A DNA stretch of 64,000 bases from Bradyrhizobium tropiciagri (GCF_001189845.1 NZ_LFLZ01000038.1:1-64000), one strand, 5' to 3'. Shown: positions 35,354 through 45,222, numbered from the stretch's first letter. Numbers and translations: made by a program. The notes: a model not told the origin generated them from the sequence alone.

Positions 35354-36910
35354 CTAGTGAAGCCGGCGTGCGATCGGCTTCGCCAGCGTGCTGTGCCAAT
35401 CCCATGGCGATGATTGGCCGCTCGACCGCAGGCTCGCCAGAAAGGCCGTGGTCTTCGGCTGCACCCGCGAGCCGTCGATCACCTCGAGCCGGCCGCAGCG
35501 GTTGAGCGTGTGCAGCTTGCGCCCGGTCCATAGCGGCCCGGGCTGGAGCAGATGCCGAACCGCCTGCCTGTACGTCGTCGGCGACAGTTCGAGCACTTCC
35601 GCTAGTCCAAGCGCTGCGCCGTATCCGTTGGTGCAGTCCTGCACCGGCCGCCACAGCTTGCCATTCACGGTCACGAAGTTGCCGGCCGGCCGTGTGGTGG
35701 CGCGATCCATCAGGATCGGATTGGCCGCATGCGGCCGCCAGGGCCCGAGCAATCGCTCGGCGTAATAGATCGCCAGCGTGTCGGAATATCCGCCGGTGCC
35801 ATCGCGCCAGGCCCCGAACATGTAGTAGCAGCCCTCATGTTGCGTGATCGTCACGTCGGCAAGCTCGAGCCCGGACAGCAGCGTTGACTGCCGCTCCCAT
35901 TTGTCCGGAAAGCGGATGCATTTGTAGAGCGGAACGTCCCGATGCGCGGTGCTTTCCGGGATCATCCAGAGCTCGCCATTGTGCTCGATCATGAACGGGT
36001 AGGACAGATGCCAGGGCTCCTCCAGCACCGGCACCACCGTGCCGATCGGCCCGTTGCCGTCGAATTCGATCGCGGAGATGATGCCCTTGTTGGTTCGGTG
36101 GTCGAGGTCTTCGAAGAACACGAAGGTCCGGCCCTGCCATTTCACCGGTACGGGATCGGCATAGAAGTGGTTGCCGGGATCGGCGAGCACGTTCCAGGCC
36201 GGTCCCGACAGGTCGCCAGTGCGCCAGATATCCGTATTCCCTGCGAAGCGCCAACCGACATGCCAGTGCGGCGCGTAGCAGCACAGGCGATAGATCTCCT
36301 TTGCGATCGACGTCGCCACGCCGCGCAGCACAAACGGCGCGGGATTGGGCGCTGCGCCGCCGTTCGCCGGAACAGGCAGTTGCGGCACCAGCCGCGGAGC
36401 CCCTGACAGGATCGGCGGCAGCATCGACAGCGTGCGTGCCATCACCGTGTCGAGCCCGCCGCTCAGGCCGGCGGCTATTTCCGCCGAGGGGTGGCCGCGG
36501 TCCATCACGGCGCCGTCGAGCTCGTTGACGATTTCGATCACCGGCAGATCGCCGGCGAGAATGGCCGCCAGTGCCGCGCCTTCTCCCGCGTGTCCGTTGA
36601 ACCGTGGACGGAGATACAGTTTCGCGGAGCAGTTCGGATCCCGCTCGGCGGTGGTGAAGTCGACCACCACATCGGGGCTGCCCGCGCGCAGCCGCTCCGG
36701 ATGTGTCTTCAGCCTGTCGGCGCCGCCGGCCTTGCCCTTGCGCAGCACGATGCGTTCGAGCTCGAACAGCATGTCGAGGCCGGCGGGTCGCGGTGCCGGC
36801 GTCGTAATCCAGCTGATTTGAACGGGAATATCCTGATCGTTGACGCGCAGTGACTCACGGCACATCCAGAGCCGCGGCTGCTCGCGATCGCAGCGAAACT
36901 CGATAATCAT
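35354..36910 (-). CDS. Glycan-transferase-like protein (GIPC-transferase-like, beta-propeller C-terminal part)
   Basis: The product is 518 residues. The C-terminal 280 residues (HWHVGWRFAGNTDIWRTGDL; VFFEDLDHRTNKGIISAIEF; GELWMIPESTAHRDVPLYKC) look like the five-bladed propeller found in 'glucosamine inositolphosphorylceramide transferase' N-terminal-type proteins. The N-terminal 190 residues resemble a formyltransferase-like region but lack a clear catalytic motif. Such proteins occur in bacterial polysaccharide loci. It follows the GT4 gene by 15 bases, and both are transcribed away from the wzz-like gene. An acceptor for the polysaccharide or a decoration step is possible; this is inference. 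Confidence 0.65.
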   Translation of the reverse strand: MIIEFRCDREQPRLWMCRESLRVNDQDIPVQISWITTPAPRPAGLDMLFELERIVLRKGKAGGADRLKTHPERLRAGSPDVVVDFTTAERDPNCSAKLYLRPRFNGHAGEGAALAAILAGDLPVIEIVNELDGAVMDRGHPSAEIAAGLSGGLDTVMARTLSMLPPILSGAPRLVPQLPVPANGGAAPNPAPFVLRGVATSIAKEIYRLCCYAPHWHVGWRFAGNTDIWRTGDLSGPAWNVLADPGNHFYADPVPVKWQGRTFVFFEDLDHRTNKGIISAIEFDGNGPIGTVVPVLEEPWHLSYPFMIEHNGELWMIPESTAHRDVPLYKCIRFPDKWERQSTLLSGLELADVTITQHEGCYYMFGAWRDGTGGYSDTLAIYYAERLLGPWRPHAANPILMDRATTRPAGNFVTVNGKLWRPVQDCTNGYGAALGLAEVLELSPTTYRQAVRHLLQPGPLWTGRKLHTLNRCGRLEVIDGSRVQPKTTAFLASLRSSGQSSPWDWHSTLAKPIARRLH

Positions 36911-36925
36911 GGCCAGCCCAACTTC

Positions 36926-38221
36926 CTAGTACGCGTCCGCCCCCACAGCGTCGCCGAGAATGCGGACGTATTCCTCTATCATGGCATCCAACGAATAGCG
37001 CGACTTCAGGCCCACGGCGCTTTGCCGCAGCTGATCACTCAACACACGATCTGTCAGGACCTTCGACACGGCGGCCGAGAATTCGGCTTCGTCAGCAGCG
37101 TCGACGAACACCGCTGCGGGCTGCCCCTGGTAGGACAGCACCTCGCGCAGCACGGGCAGATCGTTGACGACGCAGGGAATGCCGGCGCTCGCGGCCTCGA
37201 CTGCGGCGAGGCCGAAGGTTTCCGCCTGCGTCGGGAAGACGAAGACGTCGAGGCAGGCCAGAAAATCGGCCATCTGACGCGGTGGAATCTCGCCGATGAA
37301 GTGCAGCCGGTCCGATACTTTCAGCTCGTCCGCCAAGGCCCGAAGCCGCCCTTCATCCGCGCCCTGGCCCGCGAGGGCAAGGTGCCAGGATGGGGCGGCC
37401 GCCAGCAGGCGGATTGCCGCATCGAGCCGCTTGTGCGGGTGCAGCCTTGCCGCGCAGCCGAGCAGGGTGCGGTCCGGCGGCAGCTTGAACTGCTGCCGCG
37501 CGCGGTCCTTCGGCAGGCTATGCGACTTGTCGTCGAAGCCGTGCGGGACGTGCTTCATGCGCGACCGGTAGGGAGCAGGATAGCGCGCGTACTCGCGCTC
37601 CATGTCGCGCGAGTTCAGCGTGATGCTCTGGAAGAAGCCGGTCGAGCCCATGATGATGTCGGCGGTCCGCACCGGCATGCTCATCGACAGTGCCGATGAT
37701 ACCTGGTTGGCAATGACCGGGGCGCGGCTGACGAGCCGCGACACGCCTGCGCCGATCACATTGCCGAAATGCTGAAAGGTCAGGACAGCGTCGGGCCTGA
37801 TGGTCCTGAGATGACCGGCGAGCGTCCACAGCATGCGCAGCAGCGCCACCGGATTTCCGGGCCGGGTCTGCGCGCAATAGAACGTGTTGGGAGGCTCGTC
37901 GAAGGAATCCGATTTGCGGAAGAAGAACAGGTTGGCGACGTCATAGCCGCGCGCGCTGAGGCCGGCGCCGAGCAGCCGCGAGATCTCCTGCGCGCCGGCG
38001 TTCTCGGCCTGGGTCTGCACCAGGACGACACGCAGCTTCCGCGCGTTCGGTCGATCGCGTGATGCGCTCGATGTCGCGCGCAATTCTGTGCTTGGCGTGT
38101 ATTGGAGCACGGATTCCCCACCCGTTGAAGGAGTGGATTCGCCCCCTTCATTTTTGCGCGCGTAACTATCACGCGGAGCGTGCTCGTGCATCGAGTAGCG
38201 CGTGTTGAGGTTACTGCTCAT
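36926..38221 (-). CDS. Family 4 glycosyltransferase
   Basis: The product is 431 residues. The first 60 are low-complexity and may be unused leader; from residue 65 (RKLRVVLVQTQAENAGAQEI) it is a GT-B enzyme. The nucleotide-sugar end shows the EX7E motif TQAETFGLAAVEAASAGIPC VV, and the linker contains GCAARLHPHKRLDAAIRLLA. It acts on the cytoplasmic side of the membrane, adding one sugar to the lipid-linked repeat. Upstream lies the divergent wzz-like gene; it is the first gene of a two-gene unit with the GIPC-like protein. Confidence 0.88.
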   Translation of the reverse strand: MSSNLNTRYSMHEHAPRDSYARKNEGGESTPSTGGESVLQYTPSTELRATSSASRDRPNARKLRVVLVQTQAENAGAQEISRLLGAGLSARGYDVANLFFFRKSDSFDEPPNTFYCAQTRPGNPVALLRMLWTLAGHLRTIRPDAVLTFQHFGNVIGAGVSRLVSRAPVIANQVSSALSMSMPVRTADIIMGSTGFFQSITLNSRDMEREYARYPAPYRSRMKHVPHGFDDKSHSLPKDRARQQFKLPPDRTLLGCAARLHPHKRLDAAIRLLAAAPSWHLALAGQGADEGRLRALADELKVSDRLHFIGEIPPRQMADFLACLDVFVFPTQAETFGLAAVEAASAGIPCVVNDLPVLREVLSYQGQPAAVFVDAADEAEFSAAVSKVLTDRVLSDQLRQSAVGLKSRYSLDAMIEEYVRILGDAVGADAY

Positions 38222-38336
38222 TTAGCAATCAGACATATGTCAGCAATCAAGAGTTATTATCTCACAAACAGGGTACCGCCGGCTCGTTAACTAATTGGTT
38301 ACGGCAGCACAGAGAGGGGGTAACCGGCGATTAACC
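38222..38336. promoter_or_regulatory. Divergent promoter region with symmetric motif AGCAATCA-GACATATGTC-AGCAATCA
   Basis: A perfect 10-bp palindrome GACATATGTC (38232-38241) is flanked on both sides by AGCAATCA (38224-38231 and 38242-38249). The region is AT-rich against its surroundings. It separates the GT4 operon and the wzz-like gene and is the best candidate for a shared regulator site; the regulator is unknown. Confidence 0.5.
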
Positions 38337-40502
38337 ATGGATATTTACGTTGGGGCAGTACTGTCAGTTGAATTCGAGTCAGAACCCATGAAGTTCGGTA
38401 GCCGCGCAGGCCCGAGACGTTCCGAAGTCACGGAACCCGCAGCGTCGTGGGAAACTGCCGGCGTGCCGGCCGGCCAATCCTCCGCAGAGACCACCAAAGG
38501 CGTCCTAAGCATTCCGGGGGTGGTGGCCTTTTTCCGCGAGAGAGGTCAACGCATCCTGATGCTCGCCGCGGTCATCTTCGCGGTCGGAATCATCTTGTTG
38601 ATGTTGATCCCGGCGCGTTACGCCGCGACGGCGCTCGTCGTCGTCGACCCGCGCGAGCAGCGGGTGACCACCGACCAGGACGTCCTGCCCGGGATCGGTC
38701 AAGATGCCGCAGCACTGCAGAGCGCTGTCGAGATCGCCAAGTCCGATGGATTTCTCGGGCCGCTGATCGACCAGCTCAAGGTCGCCGAGGACAGTGACAT
38801 CTCCGGCGGCAAGACCGACACCACGCGTCTGCTCGACCGGTTTCGCAACCGGCTCGATATCTCAAGGCGCGGATTAACCTATGTCATCGCCATCAAATTC
38901 ACGTCCAACAACCCGCAGCGTGCGGCGTACTACGCCAATGCGATCGCCGAGGCGTTCGTCGCCAGCCAGCGCGGGACGCGCACCGTTGCGACCGACGAGG
39001 CCGCCGACTGGCTGAAGAGCCGGCTCAAGACGTTGAACGACCGGCTGCGGTCTTCGGAAGATGCCGTCGCCAAGTTCAAGCTCGAGCACCGCATCGTCAA
39101 CGCCGGCAAGGAATCCACCACGCAGCAATTGCGCGTCACCGACCTGACGCAGCAGGTCGCCGCCGCGCGCGCCCGCACCGAGGAGGCCAAGGCGCGCTAT
39201 GAGCAGTTGCAGCGCGACCTGAAGGCCAATGTCGACGGGCCGGTCAAGCAGGACCTGCTGAGCGCGCTGCGCGCCCAGCGCTCCGCGCTCAACGACCAGA
39301 TCGCGCAGAAGCGCGGGGTGCTCGGCGATCGTCATCCCGACCTCGTGATGGCGCTCAGCCAGCTCAGCGACCTCAACCGGCAGATCGACATCGAGCGCAA
39401 GAAGAACATCGACACTGCGAAGTCGGAATACGAGGCGCAGTGCGACCAGCAAAAGGCGCTCGAGGACCAGTTAAAGGCGGTCGAATCGCAGATCCTGGTT
39501 GACGGTCAGGCGTTCGTTAAGTTGCAGGAGTTGCAGCGCGACGCCGACGCCAACAAGAACATCTACGAGCAGTTCCTCTCGCGCTACAAGACGACCGACG
39601 AGCAGCGGCTGCTGCAGGCCTCGCAGACCAAGGTCGCATCTCCGGCGACGCCGCCGATCCGTTCGACGCTTCCGCCGCTCCCGCTGCTGCTCGTCGTGCT
39701 CGCGATCGTCTCGCTGCTGACGTCGACCGCGATCGTGGCCGTTCCCGGCCTGAATCTGAAGCTCCCGATCAAGACCATTCCGCCGCTGCGCAGCGCCGAG
39801 GCGCCCGTATCGATGCCGGCACCGGCCCCGGTCGCGCCGCAATCCGCCTTGCCGCCGGAATTGCCGGTGCTGGCCCGCATTCCCAACATGGTGTCGCCGG
39901 ATGCCGTCAAGAGCGTCTGGCAGACCCCGATTTCGACGACGGCCGAGCCCGACCTCAGCCCGCATCTTCAACTGCTGATCGAGAACATCGAGCAGCTTCC
40001 GGGTGACCACGGCAAGGTGGCGCTGCTGCTGTCGGTCGAGACTGGTGCGGGCGGCAGCACCGTCGCGCGGTCGCTCAACCGGTCCGCCGTCAAGAACGGG
40101 ATGCTCAGCGTCCTGATCGAGATGGAATCGAAGCGCGCCGACGTCGTATCGCCGCAAGGCTCGGGGATCATCAAGGCCGATCTGCCGTCCGTCGTCGAAC
40201 TGCTCGGCGCCAGCAGCAAGGCGCCACCTTATCCGCCGGACGATATTCGCGCCGATTTCGGCCTGATCATTGTCGACGCGTCGTCGCTTGCCACGCAGCC
40301 GGCCGCGGTGGCGCTGGCCGGCCATGCCGACCTCGTGATCCTTGTGGTTCGCGAGGGCGCCGCCAATCCGGCCGCGATCGACAAGGCGCGGGCCGACCTG
40401 TCGAGGTTCGGCTCGGTCCCGACTGCGCTGGTCGTCAATCGCGTGGCGGCCAACGCCACGGCCCGCAGCCCTCAGGGCGAAGCCCTGGGACTGGCGAGCT
40501 GA
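38337..40502 (+). CDS. Wzz/GumC-type polysaccharide co-polymerase with degenerate BY-kinase domain
   Basis: The product is 721 residues from ATG 38337 (ATG 38388 is an alternative). Membrane spans lie at about 75-98 (ILMLAAVIFAVGIILLMLIP) and 455-480. Between them is the periplasmic Wzz domain (YAATALVVVDPREQRVTTDQ) and long coiled coil. The C-terminal part aligns with a BY-kinase/ParA-like domain, but the P-loop reads SVETGAGGSTVARSLNRS: the Walker A Lys is Ser. Walker B-like FGLIIVDASS remains. No Tyr cluster is present at the end. It therefore is unlikely to be an active kinase. Function: setting chain length and linking flippase/polymerase to export. Confidence 0.85.
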   Translation: MDIYVGAVLSVEFESEPMKFGSRAGPRRSEVTEPAASWETAGVPAGQSSAETTKGVLSIPGVVAFFRERGQRILMLAAVIFAVGIILLMLIPARYAATALVVVDPREQRVTTDQDVLPGIGQDAAALQSAVEIAKSDGFLGPLIDQLKVAEDSDISGGKTDTTRLLDRFRNRLDISRRGLTYVIAIKFTSNNPQRAAYYANAIAEAFVASQRGTRTVATDEAADWLKSRLKTLNDRLRSSEDAVAKFKLEHRIVNAGKESTTQQLRVTDLTQQVAAARARTEEAKARYEQLQRDLKANVDGPVKQDLLSALRAQRSALNDQIAQKRGVLGDRHPDLVMALSQLSDLNRQIDIERKKNIDTAKSEYEAQCDQQKALEDQLKAVESQILVDGQAFVKLQELQRDADANKNIYEQFLSRYKTTDEQRLLQASQTKVASPATPPIRSTLPPLPLLLVVLAIVSLLTSTAIVAVPGLNLKLPIKTIPPLRSAEAPVSMPAPAPVAPQSALPPELPVLARIPNMVSPDAVKSVWQTPISTTAEPDLSPHLQLLIENIEQLPGDHGKVALLLSVETGAGGSTVARSLNRSAVKNGMLSVLIEMESKRADVVSPQGSGIIKADLPSVVELLGASSKAPPYPPDDIRADFGLIIVDASSLATQPAAVALAGHADLVILVVREGAANPAAIDKARADLSRFGSVPTALVVNRVAANATARSPQGEALGLAS

Positions 40503-40581
40503 AGGCTGCTCAGCCGGGCCAAGCGCCTTTCGTGCGAAGCGAGCGCCGGTTCGGAGAACGAAGCGCGTCTGAACAGAAGCT
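40503..40581. repeat. Eroded palindromic element between wzz-like and flippase genes
   Basis: The stretch shares GCGAAG, GCCGGTTCG, GCGCGTC and the order of elements with the REP-like element inside the TetR gene at 10549-10635 but is shorter and degraded. It separates convergent gene ends. Confidence 0.4.
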
Positions 40582-41928
40582 CTAGTCGTTGCTATCCGCA
40601 ACGCGGACGGTGTAGGCGCTGTCCTTCGACGACGACAGATGCGACAGCACCAGAACTGACGGGTCGACGCCGGTCCGGCGGCGGCACAGCACGTTGAGCG
40701 CGATGGTGGCGATGACAAGAGATGACGTCGCGGAGATCGCGGCGCCGAGCACGCCGAGCCAGGGGATCAGCACGACGAATCCCAGCAGCCGCAACGCGAC
40801 GTTGGCGGCGACCACCGGAACGTAATCGCGCTCATGCCCGGTCAGCTGCAGGACCGCGGCCGACGGCCCGCCGGCCGCCTGGAACGCGGTTCCGATCGCG
40901 AGCACGATCAATACCCACTGTTGCGCGGCGAAATGCGGTCCGAACAGGCCGAGAAGGTAGGGAGCGCCGACCCAGACGATGACGAGCCCGGTGAGCACGC
41001 AGAGCGCGGTCACCTCGGCCATCAGCTTCAGCGTATGTTCGAGCTCGCGGTGGTTCTTGCTGAAATACAGCGACGGCAGCCGGCGCGCGCCGAACGTATA
41101 GAGCGCAGCGGAAAGCATCGCGAAGATGTTCGCGAGGCGCGAGGCGGCGAAATAGACGCCCGCGGTGGCCGGATCCAGCATCCAGTAGACCAGGATGACG
41201 TCGAAATACTGGTTCGCCGCTTCGAGAATGGATGCGAGCCAAAAGCGGAATGCGCTGCGGTTCCAGCGCGAGGTCTCGAAGCACGCGGTGACCGAACGCA
41301 GGTTCGGCAGCACGCGCACGATCGACACGATCTGCACGACCAGCCCGAGAGCCATCGCGACGCTCATCGCGGTGAACAGTTCGGCAGGGGTGAGCTGGCG
41401 GTGGCCGAACAGCACTGCGATCAGGACCAGCACAACGGCAACCCGCCAGAAGAACTCGCGATTGCCTTCGCCCATCAGGATGCTGACCAGGGATCGCGCG
41501 ATCTGGCTGCCGAGCATGAGCCCGGCATTGACAGCGGTGAACGCCGAGACCGAGAGGATCAGCAGCCACCATTCGCCGCGAAGGGTTGCCACTGCGGCGA
41601 TCGCAGCGATCGAGATCAGCATCCCGATCGCCGAATTCCTCAAGCTCGACAGCAGCACGCCCTTGGTGAACTCGGCCTGACCGCGCACCTCGTATTCATT
41701 GAGGAAACGAACCAGGAGCAGCTCCTGGCCGGCAAGGCCCACGACCGAGGCGATCTGGGCGATGGAGAGCAAGGTCGCGAAGTCGCCGAACGCGTCAGGC
41801 GTCATCGCCCGCGCGGCCAGCGAGAACAAGGCAAACGCAAGCCCGCCGCTGCCGACCTTGAGGAGGATGGTCCCGGCAACGCCGCGCGTGACATCGCGCC
41901 GAAACATTTGGAGCATAGAGGCAATCAC
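40582..41928 (-). CDS. Polysaccharide flippase (Wzx/MOP family)
   Basis: The product is 448 residues with about twelve to fourteen hydrophobic segments and the MOP-type start (GVAGTILLKVGSGGLAFALF; SLAARAMTPDAFGDFATLLS). Wzx proteins move lipid-linked repeat units from the cytoplasmic to the periplasmic face. Charged residues within helices (R, D) typical of Wzx are present at several places. It is convergent with the wzz-like gene and stands as a single minus-strand gene; a 480-base non-coding stretch separates it from the FAD enzyme. Confidence 0.88.
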   Translation of the reverse strand: MIASMLQMFRRDVTRGVAGTILLKVGSGGLAFALFSLAARAMTPDAFGDFATLLSIAQIASVVGLAGQELLLVRFLNEYEVRGQAEFTKGVLLSSLRNSAIGMLISIAAIAAVATLRGEWWLLILSVSAFTAVNAGLMLGSQIARSLVSILMGEGNREFFWRVAVVLVLIAVLFGHRQLTPAELFTAMSVAMALGLVVQIVSIVRVLPNLRSVTACFETSRWNRSAFRFWLASILEAANQYFDVILVYWMLDPATAGVYFAASRLANIFAMLSAALYTFGARRLPSLYFSKNHRELEHTLKLMAEVTALCVLTGLVIVWVGAPYLLGLFGPHFAAQQWVLIVLAIGTAFQAAGGPSAAVLQLTGHERDYVPVVAANVALRLLGFVVLIPWLGVLGAAISATSSLVIATIALNVLCRRRTGVDPSVLVLSHLSSSKDSAYTVRVADSND

Positions 41929-42411
41929 CAGAGACGTCTCAATATCCTGTCAGGCTGCGGACCGTAGCAATCGGTGAAGCCAGGAGTGTTAATGTTGTCT
42001 TGCTAAGATTCCGTTCCTTCCGGCGGCCTGTGCGCAGACAGTTGTGCACCCGGCCAATATGTCGCGCTGCTCCATTCTGGAACGCCGTCGTCCTCGCTGT
42101 CTCCAAACGGTGCAGGTCGGGTCGCACTCCACCGCATCGCCAGCAGCGTGAGCCGTGCTGGTTGAGGTCGCATAGCGCGCGAGCGGCGCCCGTCGAAGCT
42201 CCACGGCCAGGCAATGCTCCCGTCTGCCTGCTGCGGAGCCTCAGTTTCATGGCCGCTTTTGCTGCAAGCCATGTGCCGGGAACCCGTCAATCGCCATCGA
42301 GGCCGTTTCGTTAACCTCAATAGCGGAACTCGTCCTGCTCGCTCGGCGTGGCGGCAGGGCAGGCAAGGGAATTGCAGTTCGATGGCCCATTAGCCGTCGG
42401 AGCGGACAAAG
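41929..42411. other. Divergent intergenic region, no gene seen
   Basis: The region lies between the flippase and the FAD enzyme, which are divergent. A short minus-strand frame (42250-41939) is Arg-rich and has no ribosome site, so it is rejected. A promoter for each neighbour must lie here but I cannot point to boxes with confidence. Confidence 0.4.
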
Positions 42412-43632
42412 ATGATTGCCGAGGAAAGCACGACCCAGCCGATCGCAGCTTGCGAGGCTGAGATTATCGAAACGGACATTGCCATCGTTGGCGCTGGTTT
42501 GGCAGGCTCGCTCGCGCGAGCTGTGCTGGTCCGGGCCGGGTATCGGGTCATCCTGATCGACAAGCGCTCGATCCCGCCAGATGAATTCCGTGTCGAGAAG
42601 GTTGCGGGACGGCAGATCGATATCTTCCGCCGCCTCGGCTTCCTCGACGACGTCGAGGCCGTCTCCTCCTCCTATGACCACGTGCTCAACATCAGGGGCG
42701 GCAGACTGGTCGATATCGGCGTCGGGCGATCCTATGGGGTTTCCTATGCAGACCTCGTCAACATGGCGCGTGGCCTGATGCCTGATCCATCGAGCTTCCG
42801 GCTCGACCTGGTGACCAACATCAGCTGCAGTGAAGATCGCCAGCAACTGACGCTGGCCTCCGGCAAGCGCGTCGTCTCGCGCCTGGTCATTCTGGCGACC
42901 GGCATGGCGAGCGCGCTTGGCTACACTCTCGGAATGCGCCGGCAGATGATTGCCGCGCGGCACTCGGTCACGTTCGGCTTTACGATCGCGCGGCCGGATA
43001 ACGCGCCCTTCGGCTTCGACGCGCTGACCTGCTACGGCAAGGAGGCGGCTGACGGCGTCGACTATCTCAGCCTGTTTCCGATGTCGGGCGGCATGCGGGC
43101 GAACCTGTTCATGTTCCGCGATCCGACCGATCCGATCATGCGCGAGCTGCGCCGCGACACCAAGCGGACGCTGCTTCGCCTGATGCCGGGACTTGAACCC
43201 TATCTCGGTGATTTCGAGATCGTCGGCCAGGTGCACAACTGGGTCATGGACCTGTCGGTGACCGAGGGCCATCTGCAGCCGGGTATCGTGCTGATCGGCG
43301 ATGCATTCCAGACCAATTGCCCCGCGGCCGGCACCGGCGTGAGCCGCCTGCTGGTGGATGTCGAGCGGCTTTGCACCGAATATGTGCCGCGCTGGCTCGA
43401 GACCGACGGCATGGGCACGGAGAAGATCGAGCAGTTCTATTCCGATCAGGACAAGCTCGCCGCCGACCGCCACTCGCTGCAACTGGCGCGTTACCGGGAG
43501 GCCTTGACCTCGAACACCGATGTGCGCTGGACGCTGCAGCGGCAGCTGCACTTCCTGCGCCGCATGATCACGCATCAAGTGGACCGGATTCATCCGGGAT
43601 GGGTCATGCGCGTTCGCAGCGCGCTCCGGTAG
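42412..43632 (+). CDS. FAD-dependent monooxygenase / halogenase-like oxidoreductase
   Basis: The product is 406 residues from ATG 42412 (RBS CGGAG). The dinucleotide fold is DIAIVGAGLAGSLARAVLVR, and the second FAD motif is GIVLIGDAFQTNCPAAGTGV with the GD motif of group A flavin monooxygenases and geranylgeranyl-reductase/halogenase relatives. The middle strand sheet binds substrate (RHSVTFGFTIARPDNAPFGF). There is no membrane anchor. Inside a polysaccharide locus it may modify a sugar, lipid carrier or aglycone; this is uncertain. Confidence 0.8.
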   Translation: MIAEESTTQPIAACEAEIIETDIAIVGAGLAGSLARAVLVRAGYRVILIDKRSIPPDEFRVEKVAGRQIDIFRRLGFLDDVEAVSSSYDHVLNIRGGRLVDIGVGRSYGVSYADLVNMARGLMPDPSSFRLDLVTNISCSEDRQQLTLASGKRVVSRLVILATGMASALGYTLGMRRQMIAARHSVTFGFTIARPDNAPFGFDALTCYGKEAADGVDYLSLFPMSGGMRANLFMFRDPTDPIMRELRRDTKRTLLRLMPGLEPYLGDFEIVGQVHNWVMDLSVTEGHLQPGIVLIGDAFQTNCPAAGTGVSRLLVDVERLCTEYVPRWLETDGMGTEKIEQFYSDQDKLAADRHSLQLARYREALTSNTDVRWTLQRQLHFLRRMITHQVDRIHPGWVMRVRSALR

Positions 43633-43764
43633 GTGGAAGCCGTTCCATCGCATCATCCGAAAATGCGAAGCGGACTTCCCTCGCGGCAAACGCGCGGCGT
43701 CTGGCCCGAGCTCCCGCTCAAACCATTGAAGCGCGATGATGGTTCAGCGCGAACCAATCGCGCC

Positions 43765-44895
43765 TTAGCGCGTGCCGGTCGAGGTGCGGATCGGTCTGAG
43801 GTCGATGACGCGCTTGGCGGCCTGCTTGATCCAGGGCGCCTGCTTCAGGGTAAACAATGCCAGCGAGCCGGCGGCGCTACCGGCCTGCGTCACGCTCGAC
43901 ATCGGCGTGGGCTGACCGCCGAACTGCATCTTGTAGGGCTCGTCGCCGATGGTGAAATCCAGCACCCGGCGGCCGCGCTCGATGCAATCCTTGGCGACGC
44001 TCTCGAACGTCAGCGCGCCGATCGATTGACTCTTGTATCCCTCGACATCGAACGCCGTCATGACGACGAGGAGGCTGTCGCGGTGGACCAGCCCAAGCGC
44101 GGTCGCGATCACGTTGCCGTCCATCTTCATGGCATAGAGCCGGGTAAAGGAGCCCATGCCGCGAAGCGCGACGCTCGAATAGAAATCGAAATACGCCGGA
44201 CGCTGCAACAGGTCGCCGTCACCGTGGGCATGGAAGCGCGGACCGCGAAACTTCCGCATCGTCTCCATGGCCTCGCCGATGGAAGCTGCGTCGCCACAGC
44301 ATGAGAAGGTGAGCGTGCCCTTCTTGTGGATCTGGCGCCATTTCTTTGCCAGCTCCTTCATATAAGACTTGCCCAATGCGTTGAGCTGCCATTGCTCGAA
44401 CGGCGCGGCCAGCACCGTGGCATAGGCATTGGTATCCATCAGGCTGCGATGCGGCGCTCCGAACAAGTTCTCGATCGGCATCTTTGCATCGAGCAGCTTG
44501 GGTATGCGCAGCAGGTCGAATGGCCGGAGCAGTTGCCGAAGCTTCTGGCAGGTGCGTCCGTCCTGGAGCAGCTCGGCAAATGTCTTGATGCTGCACACCG
44601 GCGCCAGGTAGTCGGACACGCGAAGGTCGGCGAATTCGATCGTTCGCATCGGCCCGCGTCGCACGCGCAGCATCGGGAGCACCGCCGCCAGCGCGCCGCT
44701 TGCGCGCGAGCGGACGACGACGACCAAGGGCTTCGCTGCTGCGGCGGGAGCGAGCTTGCGATACAGGCTGTCCAGCCATAGCGGATGTTGGAAGGCGGTC
44801 GCGTCCGAGCCTTCGAACAATGTCGCGTATTCTTCAGACAGGAAGTCGAATGCGTCGTCGATGCAGACATCGAACGCGTCATCATTCTTGTTCAT
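43765..44895 (-). CDS. GNAT/FemAB-like acyltransferase (CelD/BioF2 type)
   Basis: The product is 376 residues with the Acetyltransf_6 layout common in polysaccharide loci: N-terminal part (LFEGSDATAFQHPLWLDSLY), paired GNAT cores and the C-terminal substrate segment (FTRLYAMKMDGNVIATALGL; VLDFTIGDEPYKMQFGG). In Caulobacter the related HfsK modifies holdfast sugar after polymerisation steps. It probably N- or O-acylates a sugar in the cytoplasm. It is divergent from the WecG/TagA gene across a 327-base intergenic region. Confidence 0.85.
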   Translation of the reverse strand: MNKNDDAFDVCIDDAFDFLSEEYATLFEGSDATAFQHPLWLDSLYRKLAPAAAAKPLVVVVRSRASGALAAVLPMLRVRRGPMRTIEFADLRVSDYLAPVCSIKTFAELLQDGRTCQKLRQLLRPFDLLRIPKLLDAKMPIENLFGAPHRSLMDTNAYATVLAAPFEQWQLNALGKSYMKELAKKWRQIHKKGTLTFSCCGDAASIGEAMETMRKFRGPRFHAHGDGDLLQRPAYFDFYSSVALRGMGSFTRLYAMKMDGNVIATALGLVHRDSLLVVMTAFDVEGYKSQSIGALTFESVAKDCIERGRRVLDFTIGDEPYKMQFGGQPTPMSSVTQAGSAAGSLALFTLKQAPWIKQAAKRVIDLRPIRTSTGTR

Positions 44896-45222
44896 GTGAA
44901 ACCAAAAACAAACGAGTTTTCAAAACGCCGATCGAGCCGGCCTCTCATCCTTATAGCAAAGGCCGATGACGGCGCGCACTGGTAGAATACGATTTGTATT
45001 AATGTCGTGCCTCGACCTTTGCATATTGTTGCTGGTGCAAGCGTCGCCGTGGCTGAAACGATAGCGGCTTGCCGTCGGCGCAAGATTGCCGTGCCGTGCG
45101 AAGCGAGCATGGTTAACGACCTCTTTGCGGCCTCGACTCATCGAGGGTGCGACGAGGCATCGCGCGTTGTCTGGACCGGATATTGCAGTTAAGGGCATGT
45201 AAGCACTGGAGCCCTTGCTGAA
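44896..45222. other. Divergent intergenic region, no gene seen
   Basis: An AT-richer stretch lies between the acyltransferase and the WecG/TagA gene, around 44985-45045. Promoters for both must lie here. No convincing -35/-10 pair, RNA or repeat could be named. Confidence 0.4.

Noticed and set aside
41939..42250. Minus-strand 103-codon ORF between flippase and FAD enzyme
   Set aside because: It is Arg/Cys-rich with no ribosome site or known motif.
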